64,000 bases of DNA. Source: CAYQTE01 sp964420285 (lineage in GTDB: Bacteria; Planctomycetota; Phycisphaerae; Tepidisphaerales; Tepidisphaeraceae). The stretch spans positions 75,559 to 139,558 of the forward strand of contig CAYQTE010000003.1 in the NCBI GenBank assembly GCA_964420285.1, given 5' to 3'. Positions within the stretch are counted from its first letter, which is position 1, and each line of letters begins with the position of its first letter. A program made the position numbers and the translations under genes. Below the pieces are notes generated by a model, which was given only the letters and a program-made list of their open reading frames with translations, was not told where the DNA came from and searched no databases. Shown piece by piece: positions 8,272-16,274 of the stretch.

Positions 8272-9690
8272 TCATACTTCGGCGACGGCGCGCAACACTT
8301 TTTTCGGCGGGAGGTGCAGTCCCATTGAAAGGCTGTCCTCGGCCGACTCCTTGAATGACTCGCTGATCGTCGGATGGGCGAAGACGATCTCCGCGATGTC
8401 CGAGACCTTGGCGTTCTGGTGCAGGAGCGCGCCGGCCGACGCGATGCACTCGGTGACATTATGGCCGATCATGTGAACGCCTAAAAGGGCGCCGGTCTCG
8501 CGATGGCGGATGACTTTGACGAAGCCCTCGGTGTCGTTGGCGGCCATGGCTTTGCCGAGGAAACTCAAGGGGAAGTTGCCAACGGCGATCGGAAGGCCCT
8601 GGGTTTGGGCTTCCTCGGCACTGAGGCCGACCGTCGCGACTTCGGGGAACGTGTAGATGCAATTGGGAATCGGCGCGCGGAACGGGTGATTGTGACCCAG
8701 TGCGTTCTCGACGGCGGCGATGCCGTGGGCACTGGCCGCGTGGGCCAGGAGGCACCGGCCGTTGGCGTCACCGATGCAGTAGACGCCGGGAACCTTGGAT
8801 TCCATGTTGTCGTTGACGCGGATGAAGCCGCGATCGGCGGCCAGGTTGATGCTGTTCAGGCCGATTTCGGCGGTGTTGGGGCGACGGCCGGTGGCGACCA
8901 GGACTCGATCGGCCGGGATGACTTGCCCATCGGCGAGCGTGGCGCGGGCGATGGAATCGGCAATGGCGAGCGATTCGATCTTGACGCCGGTGAAGATCTT
9001 GATTCCGCGAGCGGCGAGGATTTTGTGGAGCAGTGCGGCGACCTGGGCATCAACGTTGGGGAGGATGCGCGGGAGCATTTCGACGATGGTCACATCGACT
9101 CCAAAGGCCTGCATCATGCAGGCGAATTCGCAGCCGATGACGCCGCCGCCGACGATGAGAAGCTTGGCCGGCAGCGATTGCCAATGGAGGGCCTCATCGC
9201 TGGTGCAGACGAAATTAGTATCTGTGGGCCAGCCGGGGATTCGCGAAGGGACGGAACCGACGGCCAGGATGACTTTGTCGGCGGTGATGGATTGTTTGGA
9301 GCCGTCGTGGGCGGCGATGGAGATTTTGCCGTGGCCGTCGAGAGTGGCGTGGCCGGTGTGGATGGAGACCTTGCGGGCGTTGAGCAGGCCCTTGACGCCG
9401 TTGCGCAGGCCGAGAATGACCTTGTCTTTCCGCGACTGGATTTTCGGCCAGTTGATGACGGCGGCGGCGGGGAGATCGATGCCCATTTCGGCGGCGTGGC
9501 GGATGTGGTGGAGCAACTCGGCCGAGGCCAGCAGCGCCTTGGACGGGATGCAGCCGACATTCAGACAGGTTCCGCCGAGGTGGCCTTTTTCGATGATGGC
9601 GACGGTGGCGCCCAGTTGAGCGGCCTTAAGAGCGGCGACGTAACCGCCGGGTCCGGCGCCCAGGACGGCGATGTTGACGTGTTGGTTCAT
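8272..9690 (-). CDS. lpdA: Dihydrolipoamide dehydrogenase (E3)
   Basis: 472 residues, normal length. GAGPGGYVAALKAAQLG is the FAD site, GGTCLNVGCIPSKALL holds the redox-active disulfide, GGGVIGCEFA is the NAD site and HPTISESFKE carries the C-terminal catalytic His-Glu. It reoxidises the lipoyl groups of an E2 core, passing electrons to NAD. It directly follows the E2 gene (33-nt gap) and is part of the DeoR-linked locus, so it probably serves this dedicated complex. Start ATG 9690. Confidence 0.95.
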   Translation of the reverse strand: MNQHVNIAVLGAGPGGYVAALKAAQLGATVAIIEKGHLGGTCLNVGCIPSKALLASAELLHHIRHAAEMGIDLPAAAVINWPKIQSRKDKVILGLRNGVKGLLNARKVSIHTGHATLDGHGKISIAAHDGSKQSITADKVILAVGSVPSRIPGWPTDTNFVCTSDEALHWQSLPAKLLIVGGGVIGCEFACMMQAFGVDVTIVEMLPRILPNVDAQVAALLHKILAARGIKIFTGVKIESLAIADSIARATLADGQVIPADRVLVATGRRPNTAEIGLNSINLAADRGFIRVNDNMESKVPGVYCIGDANGRCLLAHAASAHGIAAVENALGHNHPFRAPIPNCIYTFPEVATVGLSAEEAQTQGLPIAVGNFPLSFLGKAMAANDTEGFVKVIRHRETGALLGVHMIGHNVTECIASAGALLHQNAKVSDIAEIVFAHPTISESFKESAEDSLSMGLHLPPKKVLRAVAEV

Positions 9691-9703
9691 GGTTGGATGG
9701 TGG

Positions 9704-9727
9704 TTGAATTTGAAATTTGAGATTTAA
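9704..9727. repeat. AATTTGAAATTTGAGATTT element
   Basis: AT-rich TTGAATTTGAAATTTGAG in the E2-E3 gap, overlapping the E2 stop codon. A related motif, TTTGAAATCTGAGA, is part of the palindrome at 53253-53272. Possibly another small dispersed repeat family. Confidence 0.4.
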
Positions 9728-11241
9728 GGGGCCAGTTTGTCGGGGGATTCGAGGAGTTCCTTCATGCGTGCGAGGAATTTGGCGGCGAGCATGCCGTCGA
9801 TGATGCGGTGGTCGGAACTGAGGGTCATGGTCATGACTTTGCCGGCCCGCATGGCGCCGTCCTTGACGATGACCGATTCTCGGGCCGCCCCGACGGCCAG
9901 GATGGCGGCTTCGGGGGGATTGATGATGGCGGCGAATTCCTCGGTGCCGAACATGCCAAGATTGGTGATGGTGAACGTGCCGAGGCCCATGCCTTCGATC
10001 TTTCCGGCCTTGGCCGAGGCGGCCAGGCGTTTGGTTTCGGCGGCAATTTGTTGCAGCGAGAGGCGATTGGCCCCGACCAGCACCGGCACGACCAGCCCGT
10101 CGTCCATTCCCACGGCGATGCCGATGTTGGCGGTGGGGGATTCGACGAATTCATCGCCTTCCAGACGCGAGCGGAAGGCCGGAAATTCCTGCACCAAACG
10201 CGATGAAGCCAGAACTATGACGTCATTGATGCTGCACGGATATTTGGCCTTGGCGGCTTGATAGAAAGCGACCATCGGCGCGGCGTCGACGGTGAGGCGC
10301 ACGTAGAAATGCGGGATGGTCTGTTTCGACTGGAGGAGATTGCGGGCGATGGCTTTTCGCATCTGGCTCATGCGCCGACGGGAAGATCCGGATGCGGCCG
10401 GTGCGGGAGCGGTCAGTGGGAGATCGGTGGAGAGAATACGGCCGCCGGGTCCGGTTCCGGCAGCGACGGTGGCGATGTCGATGCCGCGATCGGCAGCGAT
10501 TTTACGAGCGGCGGGTGAGGCCTTGACGCGGCCCTCGGCGGTTGTGGCCCGCGCGGATGCTATGGTTGCCGATGGTGAGGTGGCCGAGGAGGCCGAGCCC
10601 GGTGCGCTGGCGGTTGCGGCAGTGGCGGCGGGCGATCCACCGCTGGCCAGAAAGGCATCGACATCGGCATCGCTCTCGGCGATGAACGCAACGGGCTGTT
10701 GCACGGGAACGGTCTTGCCGGCCGGGGCGATGATGCGGGCGAGCCGGCCGGAGTCGATGGCTTCGACGTCCATCGTGGCTTTGTCGGTTTCGATTTCGAA
10801 GATGGCCTGTCCGACTTTGATGACATCGCCGGGAGCGACGTGCCATTTGACCAGGACGCCTTCTTCCATGGATTGGCCGGCTTTGGGCATCAGGATGGGG
10901 GTGACTTTTCCGGCGGCAGCAGCGGGGGAGCGGGGGGGAGGGGGAGAAGCGGGAGCGGGGGATAGGGGGAGAGGGGGAGCGGAGGAAAGCTCGTCGGCGA
11001 TTTCGGCCAGAGGGGCGCTCACGGGGCCGGTCTTGCCTGTATCGAGGAGGATCGTCTTGAGATTGCCGGCGATGGGGGATTCTACGTGTAAGACGCCGGA
11101 TTCGGTGTCCAATTCGGCGAGAATCTCTCCCTTCTTGATGGGGTCACCGGGCTTCTTGAGCCAACGGATGACGGTGCCGGAACGTATGTCTTTGCCTGCC
11201 GCGGGTATTTTTATAGTGGCCAATGTTCTATCCTTCGCCAT
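9724..11241 (-). CDS. Dihydrolipoamide acyltransferase (E2) with two lipoyl-type domains
   Basis: 505 residues from ATG 11241 (MAKDRTLATIKIP). Order: lipoyl-type domain 1 (about 5-80), Pro/Ala linker, lipoyl domain 2 (about 113-190), linker, E3/E1-binding domain (SPAARKIAADRGIDI), linker, then the catalytic acyltransferase domain ending in SSDHRIIDG with its His and Asp. Domain 2 has the normal ETDKATMDVE lipoylation site. Domain 1 has DTESGVLHVE, so Ser48 replaces the lipoyl-lysine. First gene of the leftward operon and divergent from the DeoR-type gene. The open frame reaches 11295, but that extension would cover the promoter. Substrate (pyruvate, branched-chain or acetoin-type) cannot be fixed from sequence alone. 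Confidence 0.9.
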   Translation of the reverse strand: MAKDRTLATIKIPAAGKDIRSGTVIRWLKKPGDPIKKGEILAELDTESGVLHVESPIAGNLKTILLDTGKTGPVSAPLAEIADELSSAPPLPLSPAPASPPPPRSPAAAAGKVTPILMPKAGQSMEEGVLVKWHVAPGDVIKVGQAIFEIETDKATMDVEAIDSGRLARIIAPAGKTVPVQQPVAFIAESDADVDAFLASGGSPAATAATASAPGSASSATSPSATIASARATTAEGRVKASPAARKIAADRGIDIATVAAGTGPGGRILSTDLPLTAPAPAASGSSRRRMSQMRKAIARNLLQSKQTIPHFYVRLTVDAAPMVAFYQAAKAKYPCSINDVIVLASSRLVQEFPAFRSRLEGDEFVESPTANIGIAVGMDDGLVVPVLVGANRLSLQQIAAETKRLAASAKAGKIEGMGLGTFTITNLGMFGTEEFAAIINPPEAAILAVGAARESVIVKDGAMRAGKVMTMTLSSDHRIIDGMLAAKFLARMKELLESPDKLAP

Positions 11242-11242
11242 G

Positions 11243-11299
11243 ACTTTTGCATATTTTCTCCAAACTTTTGCAATAGTCAAGCATAATTTATGCAAATGT
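11243..11299. promoter_or_regulatory. Candidate DeoR operator cluster
   Basis: ACTTTTGCA occurs at 11243-11251 and again at 11264-11272, exactly 21 bp apart (two helical turns). A perfect palindrome GCATAATTTATGC lies at 11281-11293, and its right side continues as TGCAAATG, a third TTTGCA site in inverse orientation. The cluster lies between the divergent E2 and DeoR-type genes. DeoR-family proteins usually bind repeated half-sites in their own promoter region. Confidence 0.6.
11251..11280 (-). promoter_or_regulatory. Candidate sigma70-type promoter for the E2 operon
   Basis: On the minus strand TTGACT (11280-11275), 18-nt spacer, AAATAT (11256-11251). It sits inside the TTTTGCA repeats, with the palindrome next to the -35, so binding there would block it. 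The -10 ends only about 9 nt before ATG 11241. Confidence 0.4.
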
Positions 11300-11301
11300 T
11301 C

Positions 11302-11330
11302 TTGAAATTTCGGTCAAAGTGGTGTTTAAT
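11302..11330 (+). promoter_or_regulatory. Candidate sigma70-type promoter for the deoR-E1 operon
   Basis: TTGAAA (11302-11307), 17-nt spacer, TTTAAT (11325-11330), directly upstream of ATG 11342. The predicted 5' leader would be only a few nucleotides. Confidence 0.45.
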
Positions 11331-11341
11331 GGGGTTCAGTA

Positions 11342-12160
11342 ATGAACCTCTCCGGATCCCAACGTCGCGAGCGGATATTGACCGAGTTGTATGCGCGTCG
11401 GCATATGAACGCCCGCGATCTGGCCGGGGCCACCGGCGTTTCCGAGGCCACCGTGCGGCGTGATCTGAAGGTCATGGCCGATGAGGGGCAGGTGGAACTT
11501 GTGTACGGCGGGGCGAGCATTCGGCGAATCAGCGATCTGTCGTTCCGATCCAAGGCGGTTCGCAATCCCGAGGCCAAGCAGACGATCGGCCGGCTGGCGG
11601 CGGAATTGATTCATGACGAGGACCAGGTGTTTCTGGATTCGGGGACGACCAGTTTCGCCGTGGCTCAACAGATCAAGCGCAAGCGAGGTTTGTCGGTCAT
11701 CGTGAATTCAGCCCGGCTGGCGTTGGAACTGGACGCGCCGGGACTCAGCGTGATCCTGCTGGGCGGGCAATACCGGACCGATCGCATGGACACCGTCGGG
11801 CCGCTGACCATCAGCGCGCTGGACCAACTCCGCGGATATATCTGCATGATCGGGGCCGATGGCTTGAGCATGGACTTCGGCCTGGCGGCGGCGGATATCG
11901 AAAGCGCGAGCCTGTATCGGCGGGCGATCCAAAACGCGCGGCAGACGGTGCTGCTGGCCGATCAAACGAAATTTCAGAATCCATCGCTGTACAAAATTGT
12001 CGACTGGAGTGCCGTGGCGCGCGTGGTGACGGACGCGGCGCCGCCGGGGCCGTGGCAGGAATTCTTCCGCGCCCGCGCCATCGAACTGATCACGCCGTCG
12101 CAAAATCCGTTTTCCGAATCGTATCAACAAGAGGAAAGTCAAGGAGCCAACAATGCCTAA
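11342..12160 (+). CDS. DeoR-family transcriptional regulator
   Basis: 272 residues. Residues 5-60 form the DeoR winged helix-turn-helix (RRERILTELY, then GVSEATVRRDLKVMADEG). The C-terminal part is the DeoR sensor domain, which is related to sugar-phosphate isomerases, with DSGTTSFAV and LLGGQYR in the usual places. Such proteins normally repress sugar catabolic operons and release DNA on binding a phosphorylated sugar. It is divergent from E2 and overlaps the E1 gene by 8 nt, so it very likely controls both arms of this locus. Confidence 0.92.
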   Translation: MNLSGSQRRERILTELYARRHMNARDLAGATGVSEATVRRDLKVMADEGQVELVYGGASIRRISDLSFRSKAVRNPEAKQTIGRLAAELIHDEDQVFLDSGTTSFAVAQQIKRKRGLSVIVNSARLALELDAPGLSVILLGGQYRTDRMDTVGPLTISALDQLRGYICMIGADGLSMDFGLAAADIESASLYRRAIQNARQTVLLADQTKFQNPSLYKIVDWSAVARVVTDAAPPGPWQEFFRARAIELITPSQNPFSESYQQEESQGANNA

Positions 12161-14627
12161 GAGCCTGTCCATTCATCCCTCCGAGGCGCGCAAAGCGTCG
12201 GTGCTGGAATTCAAGCCGATACCGGTGAATCAATACGCCAGGAGCGTTTCGGACGAGAAAATCCGCTATTCGCCGAAGGATTTGCTGCGCATCCAGCGCG
12301 ACATGGAGATCATCCGGGCGTTCGAGACGATGCTCAATGAGATCAAGCTGCGAGGGAAATACAAAGGCATCGAATACGAGCATCGCGGGCCAGCGCATCT
12401 GTCGATCGGGCAGGAGGCCAGCGCCGTCGGGCAGGCGTATCACCTGGGCACGGACGACCACATTTATGGATCGCACCGGTCGCACGGGGAAATCCTGGCC
12501 AAGGGCCTCAGCGCCATCGACAAGCTCGACGATGCGGCCCTGATGAAGATCATGTCGGAATACTTCGGCGGGGCGACGCTGCGGGTGGTCGAGAAAGACC
12601 GAACCGGCGGCTCGGTGAAGGATCTGGCGATCGACTATCTGATCTACGGGGCGCTGGGCGAGATTTTCGCGCGCGAGGCCGGATTCAATAAGGGAATGGG
12701 CGGGTCGATGCACGCCTTCTTCCCGCCGTTTGGGATCATGCCCAACAACGCGATCGTGGGCGGATCGGCGGATATCGCGGTGGGTGCGGCACTGTTCAAG
12801 AAAGTGAACCTCAAGCCGGGCATCGTGATCGCCAACATCGGTGATGCGTCGCTGGGATGCGGGCCGGTGTGGGAGGCAATCTGTCTGGCGACCATGGACC
12901 AGTACAAGACGCTGTGGGACGAGGCCCATCGCGGCGGGCTGCCGCTGATCATGAACTTCGTCAATAATTTCTACGGCATGGGCGGGCAGCCGGTCGGCGA
13001 GACGATGGGACTCAAGGTGCTGGCACGGCTGGGCGCGGGCGTGAACCCGGACCAGATGCACGCGGAGCGCGTGGACGGGTTCAATCCGCTGGCGGTGATC
13101 GACGCGATTGCGCGGAAAAAAGCCATACTGGAAAAAGGGGACGGGCCGGTGTTGCTGGATACGGTTACCTACCGCTTCTCGGGCCATTCGCCGTCGGATG
13201 CCAGCAGCTATCGGGAGAAATCGGAGATCGAGGAATGGCAGAGCGTTGATTCGCTGGTGGTGTTCGGCAAGGAACTGGTCAAGGCGAACGTCTGCACGGC
13301 CGGTGAACTTGAGGACATCAAGAAGCAGGCCGAGGAATTGATATTCAAGGCGTTCCGCAAGGCGGCGGATTTGACGATTTCGCCGCGGGCGGACTTGAAG
13401 CCGGTGGATTGCCTGCTGGAACGGACGATGTTCTCGAACCAGCGCGTGGAATCGCTGGACCCGGGGCGCAAGCCGCAGGTGCTGATTCCGATGGCGGAGA
13501 ATCCGCGCATCAAGCAACTGGCGACGCGAAGCCGCTCGGCCTTCGATGAGTCGGGGAAGAAACTGCCCAAGGCCAAATGCGTCGGCATCCGCGATGCGCT
13601 GTTCGAGGCGATTCTCGACCGGTTTTACGGCGATGCGACGCTGATTGCCTACGGCGAGGAGAACCGCGACTGGGGCGGGGCGTTCGCCGTCTATCGGGGA
13701 TTGACCGAGGCGTTGCCATATCATCGGCTGTTCAATTCGCCCATCAGCGAAGGGGCGATCATCGGCAGTTCCGTCGGCTACGCGCTGGAGGGCGGACGCG
13801 CGCTGGTCGAGCTGATGTACTGCGATTTCATGGGCCGGGCCGGCGATGAATTGTTCAATCAACTGGCCAAGTGGCAGTCAATGTCCGGCGGATTGCTGCG
13901 CATGCCGGTGGTGGTTCGCGTGTCGGTCGGGTCGAAATACGGCGCCCAGCACTCGCAGGACTGGACGAGCATGAGCGCGCACATTCCCGGCTTGAAGGTC
14001 GTCTTCCCGGCCACGCCGTATGACGCCAAGGGGTTGATGTACAGCGCACTGCTGGGGACCGATCCGGTGATCTTTTTCGAGTCGCAGCGCATCTACGATG
14101 AGGCCGAGCAATTCGTCAAGGGCGGTGTGCCGACGGGGGCGTACGAAATTCCCATCGGCGAACCGGCCATGCGAAAGACCGGCAACGATCTCACCATTGT
14201 GACGATCGGAGCGACGCTCTATCGGGCGATGGAGGCGGCCGCTCAGTTGCAGGAGAAATATGGCGTGAGCTGCGAGATCATCGACGCCCGGTCGATCGTG
14301 CCGTTCAATTACGAGATGGTTTTGGCGTCGGTGAAGAAGACGCGGAAGATTCTGCTGGCCAGCGACGCCTGCGAGCGCGGCTCGGCATTGCAGACGATGG
14401 CCGCCAAGATCACGGAATTCGCCTTCGATGAACTGGACGGCCCGCCGGTCGTCGTGGGCGCCCGCAACTGGATCACACCGGCCGACGAGCAGGAAGACGC
14501 CTTCTTCCCGCAACCGGCCGATATCATCGACGCGGTGCATGAGCACATCCGTCCGCTGAAGGGTTACGCCAGCAAGCGCGCCGGAGACACAAAGGAAATG
14601 ATGCGGAGGAGCCGGCTGGGGATTTGA
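12153..14627 (+). CDS. Fused alpha-beta E1 subunit of a 2-oxoacid dehydrogenase complex
   Basis: 824 residues. Residues about 45-420 are E1-alpha-like: GQEASAVGQAYHLG, SHRSHGEILAKG, KGMGGSMHAFF and the thiamine-diphosphate motif from GDASLGCG to NFVNNFY. Residues about 475-815 are E1-beta-like: GEENRDWGGAF, NSPISEGAIIG, HIPGLKVVFPATPYDAKGL. Two inserts are unusual: roughly 40 residues between LAKG and KGMGGSMH, and about 12 within the TPP motif. It decarboxylates a 2-oxoacid and transfers the acyl group to lipoyl-E2. Good SD (AAGGAG) within the end of the deoR-type gene. The beta half has the usual catalytic landmarks, so it is expected to be active. Confidence 0.9.
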   Translation: MPKSLSIHPSEARKASVLEFKPIPVNQYARSVSDEKIRYSPKDLLRIQRDMEIIRAFETMLNEIKLRGKYKGIEYEHRGPAHLSIGQEASAVGQAYHLGTDDHIYGSHRSHGEILAKGLSAIDKLDDAALMKIMSEYFGGATLRVVEKDRTGGSVKDLAIDYLIYGALGEIFAREAGFNKGMGGSMHAFFPPFGIMPNNAIVGGSADIAVGAALFKKVNLKPGIVIANIGDASLGCGPVWEAICLATMDQYKTLWDEAHRGGLPLIMNFVNNFYGMGGQPVGETMGLKVLARLGAGVNPDQMHAERVDGFNPLAVIDAIARKKAILEKGDGPVLLDTVTYRFSGHSPSDASSYREKSEIEEWQSVDSLVVFGKELVKANVCTAGELEDIKKQAEELIFKAFRKAADLTISPRADLKPVDCLLERTMFSNQRVESLDPGRKPQVLIPMAENPRIKQLATRSRSAFDESGKKLPKAKCVGIRDALFEAILDRFYGDATLIAYGEENRDWGGAFAVYRGLTEALPYHRLFNSPISEGAIIGSSVGYALEGGRALVELMYCDFMGRAGDELFNQLAKWQSMSGGLLRMPVVVRVSVGSKYGAQHSQDWTSMSAHIPGLKVVFPATPYDAKGLMYSALLGTDPVIFFESQRIYDEAEQFVKGGVPTGAYEIPIGEPAMRKTGNDLTIVTIGATLYRAMEAAAQLQEKYGVSCEIIDARSIVPFNYEMVLASVKKTRKILLASDACERGSALQTMAAKITEFAFDELDGPPVVVGARNWITPADEQEDAFFPQPADIIDAVHEHIRPLKGYASKRAGDTKEMMRRSRLGI

Positions 14628-14630
14628 GGC

Positions 14631-15128
14631 GTGATCACATATGATGTGTTCATGCCGATGGGCGAAGCAGAATATCGGAAGGGGGCACGCGACCGGATTG
14701 GCGAGGCGTTCCTGCTGCTGCAGCAAGAGGCCTTCGGCGGCAGCGTGTATCTTGCGGGCCGGGGGGCGGAAGGCGCCCTCAGAGCCGTGGTGTGGAAAGC
14801 CGACCCGGAGATTCGGCAGAGAAGGAAGTCATTTGACGCTGGTCACGATCTTCGGAATTTGCTGACAAACGTTCGCAATCTCGGCCTGCTGCGCACCGGC
14901 GGGCCGGATGATTCGCTGATCGCCGATGTCCAGCACGTCGCGCGATTGTGGTATAATAACATGCGCTTCGCGTCGGCGCGGGCGATTGAAACGCAATGGT
15001 ATAATCTCGGTGAGATCTCCGGGCATCGGACATTTAAGCAAGCGTCCCGTGAATTCTACGACTCCTGTTCGGCGGTCATCAAACGCTGTGAGGCCCTATG
15101 CCAGAATCGAATGTCCAGGACGCCTTGA
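14631..15128 (+). CDS. HEPN-domain-like protein
   Basis: 165 residues from GTG 14631, 3 nt after the E1 stop; ATG 14652 or 14658 are alternatives. All-helical pattern with LLLQQEAFGGSVYLAGRGAEGALRAV-type and GHDLRNLL segments, as in HEPN proteins (minimal nucleotidyltransferase partners and RNases). RKSFDAGH (R65-x6-H72) satisfies the R-x4-6-H spacing of HEPN nucleases, but the GHDL context also occurs in non-nuclease HEPNs. It overlaps the next gene by 31 nt, so the two are a unit. No nucleotidyltransferase partner is adjacent. Confidence 0.55.
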   Translation: MITYDVFMPMGEAEYRKGARDRIGEAFLLLQQEAFGGSVYLAGRGAEGALRAVVWKADPEIRQRRKSFDAGHDLRNLLTNVRNLGLLRTGGPDDSLIADVQHVARLWYNNMRFASARAIETQWYNLGEISGHRTFKQASREFYDSCSAVIKRCEALCQNRMSRTP

Positions 15129-15382
15129 ACGAGATCCAATCGGTGCTCGCCCGGCGGCTCAATTTGCAGTCCCCTCGTTTCGCCCTCGAATCTGCCGGAC
15201 TCAGGGTGAGCGGCTCGGTGATCTCTTCCTCATTTGGCGGAATGAGAGATTCGGATCGGCAGCGGCTTCTCTGGGACGCCCTCCAGGCCGAATACGGAAC
15301 CGAGTCCGTCCGACGGGTGGGCGCGATCCTGGCCTTTACTCCCGACGAGTGGGATCTGGATCGCGGCTCCGATGCCGACTAA
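15098..15382 (+). CDS. Small protein paired with the HEPN-like gene, BolA-like pattern
   Basis: 94 residues, start ATG 15098 inside the HEPN-like gene. The stretch SGSVISSSFGGMRDSDRQRL, followed by a helix and then AILAFTPDEW, matches the second half of the BolA fold (strand, FxG, DRxR helix, strand, TPxEW). This resemblance is my reading of the pattern; a new small alpha/beta family is equally possible. The strong overlap suggests it controls or binds the HEPN protein. Confidence 0.5.
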   Translation: MPESNVQDALNEIQSVLARRLNLQSPRFALESAGLRVSGSVISSSFGGMRDSDRQRLLWDALQAEYGTESVRRVGAILAFTPDEWDLDRGSDAD

Positions 15383-15422
15383 GGCGATGCCGGGGCGCTC
15401 TGACAGTGCTGTGTTTGGTCAA

Positions 15423-16184
15423 TCAAGCATTTTCCCTGCGAAACGTCCGCGTGCCGATGGCGAGGGAGATGATCGCCATGACGATGGCGGCGGTGATGCC
15501 TTCGTAGACGGTGGCGTTGTTGTACTGGCCGCGGAAGACCTGACGCATCGCCTCGACTACGTAGAGCATCGGGTTGAACCTGCACACCCATTGCAGCCAG
15601 AGCGGGGCCATGCTCATCGGCAGGAGGATTCCGCTCAGGAGCATCACCGGAACCGAGAGCATGTTGGTCAGCGGGGCGAAGGCATCCTCATCCTTGGTGA
15701 TCAGGCCGCCGGCGTAGGAAAGGGAGGCCAGGCTGATGGCCAGCAGGGCGACGATGATCAGGGCCAGCACCGCGCTGATGATTCCCGTTCGAAGCCCAAA
15801 CGCCGTCGCGGCGACCATCAGCACCAGCGACTGAACGGTCAGCACGACCACATCGCGCAGCACCCGGCCCAGGAGCAATGACAACCGCCGCACGGGCGTC
15901 ACGCGCATGCGCTCGATCACGCCGGCGCGCAGGTCCGCGATGATGCCGAACCCGACGAACGCCGAGCCGAAAAGGCCCAGTTGCACGAGCAATCCGGGCA
16001 CGTACACCTGCCAGGGATTGCCCGGCGGAAATCCCGGAACGTGGGACATGTTCGTCAGCAGCGGGCCGAAAAACGCCAGATAGAGGATCGGCTGGGTCAG
16101 GCCGATAATGACCCAGGCCGGATTCCGCAGCGACAGCGTCATCTCCCGGCGGAAGATGAGCAGCGAATCCGTAATGATGTCCAT
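15423..16184 (-). CDS. ABC-2 type transporter permease
   Basis: 253 residues from ATG 16184 (MDIITDSLLIFRREM). Six hydrophobic segments and the SLRNPAWVIIGLTQPILYL / FNPMLYVVEAMRQVFRG signatures place it in the ABC-2 (DrrB-like) permease family in the inner membrane. Its ATPase partner is encoded upstream at 17909-18898, with the multi-pass membrane gene in between. Substrate unknown; related systems export drugs or lipids. Confidence 0.88.
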   Translation of the reverse strand: MDIITDSLLIFRREMTLSLRNPAWVIIGLTQPILYLAFFGPLLTNMSHVPGFPPGNPWQVYVPGLLVQLGLFGSAFVGFGIIADLRAGVIERMRVTPVRRLSLLLGRVLRDVVVLTVQSLVLMVAATAFGLRTGIISAVLALIIVALLAISLASLSYAGGLITKDEDAFAPLTNMLSVPVMLLSGILLPMSMAPLWLQWVCRFNPMLYVVEAMRQVFRGQYNNATVYEGITAAIVMAIISLAIGTRTFRRENA

Positions 16185-16274
16185 AGGCAATCTCCGTTGC
16201 GATGCGTGCCAGGAATTATCGAGTGTCACCTGCAAAATATCGAGTGCATAAGCCTGATCCCGGCCGTGCCGCGA

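Noticed and set aside
12090..13862. A minus-strand open frame of about 590 codons opposite E1
   Set aside because: Antisense of the thiamine-dependent dehydrogenase with intact motifs; no independent support.
14949..15010. Two TATAAT strings inside the HEPN-like gene
   Set aside because: Both encode Trp-Tyr-Asn codons in frame and lack a -35 at the proper distance; a promoter for the following gene is not needed given the overlap.
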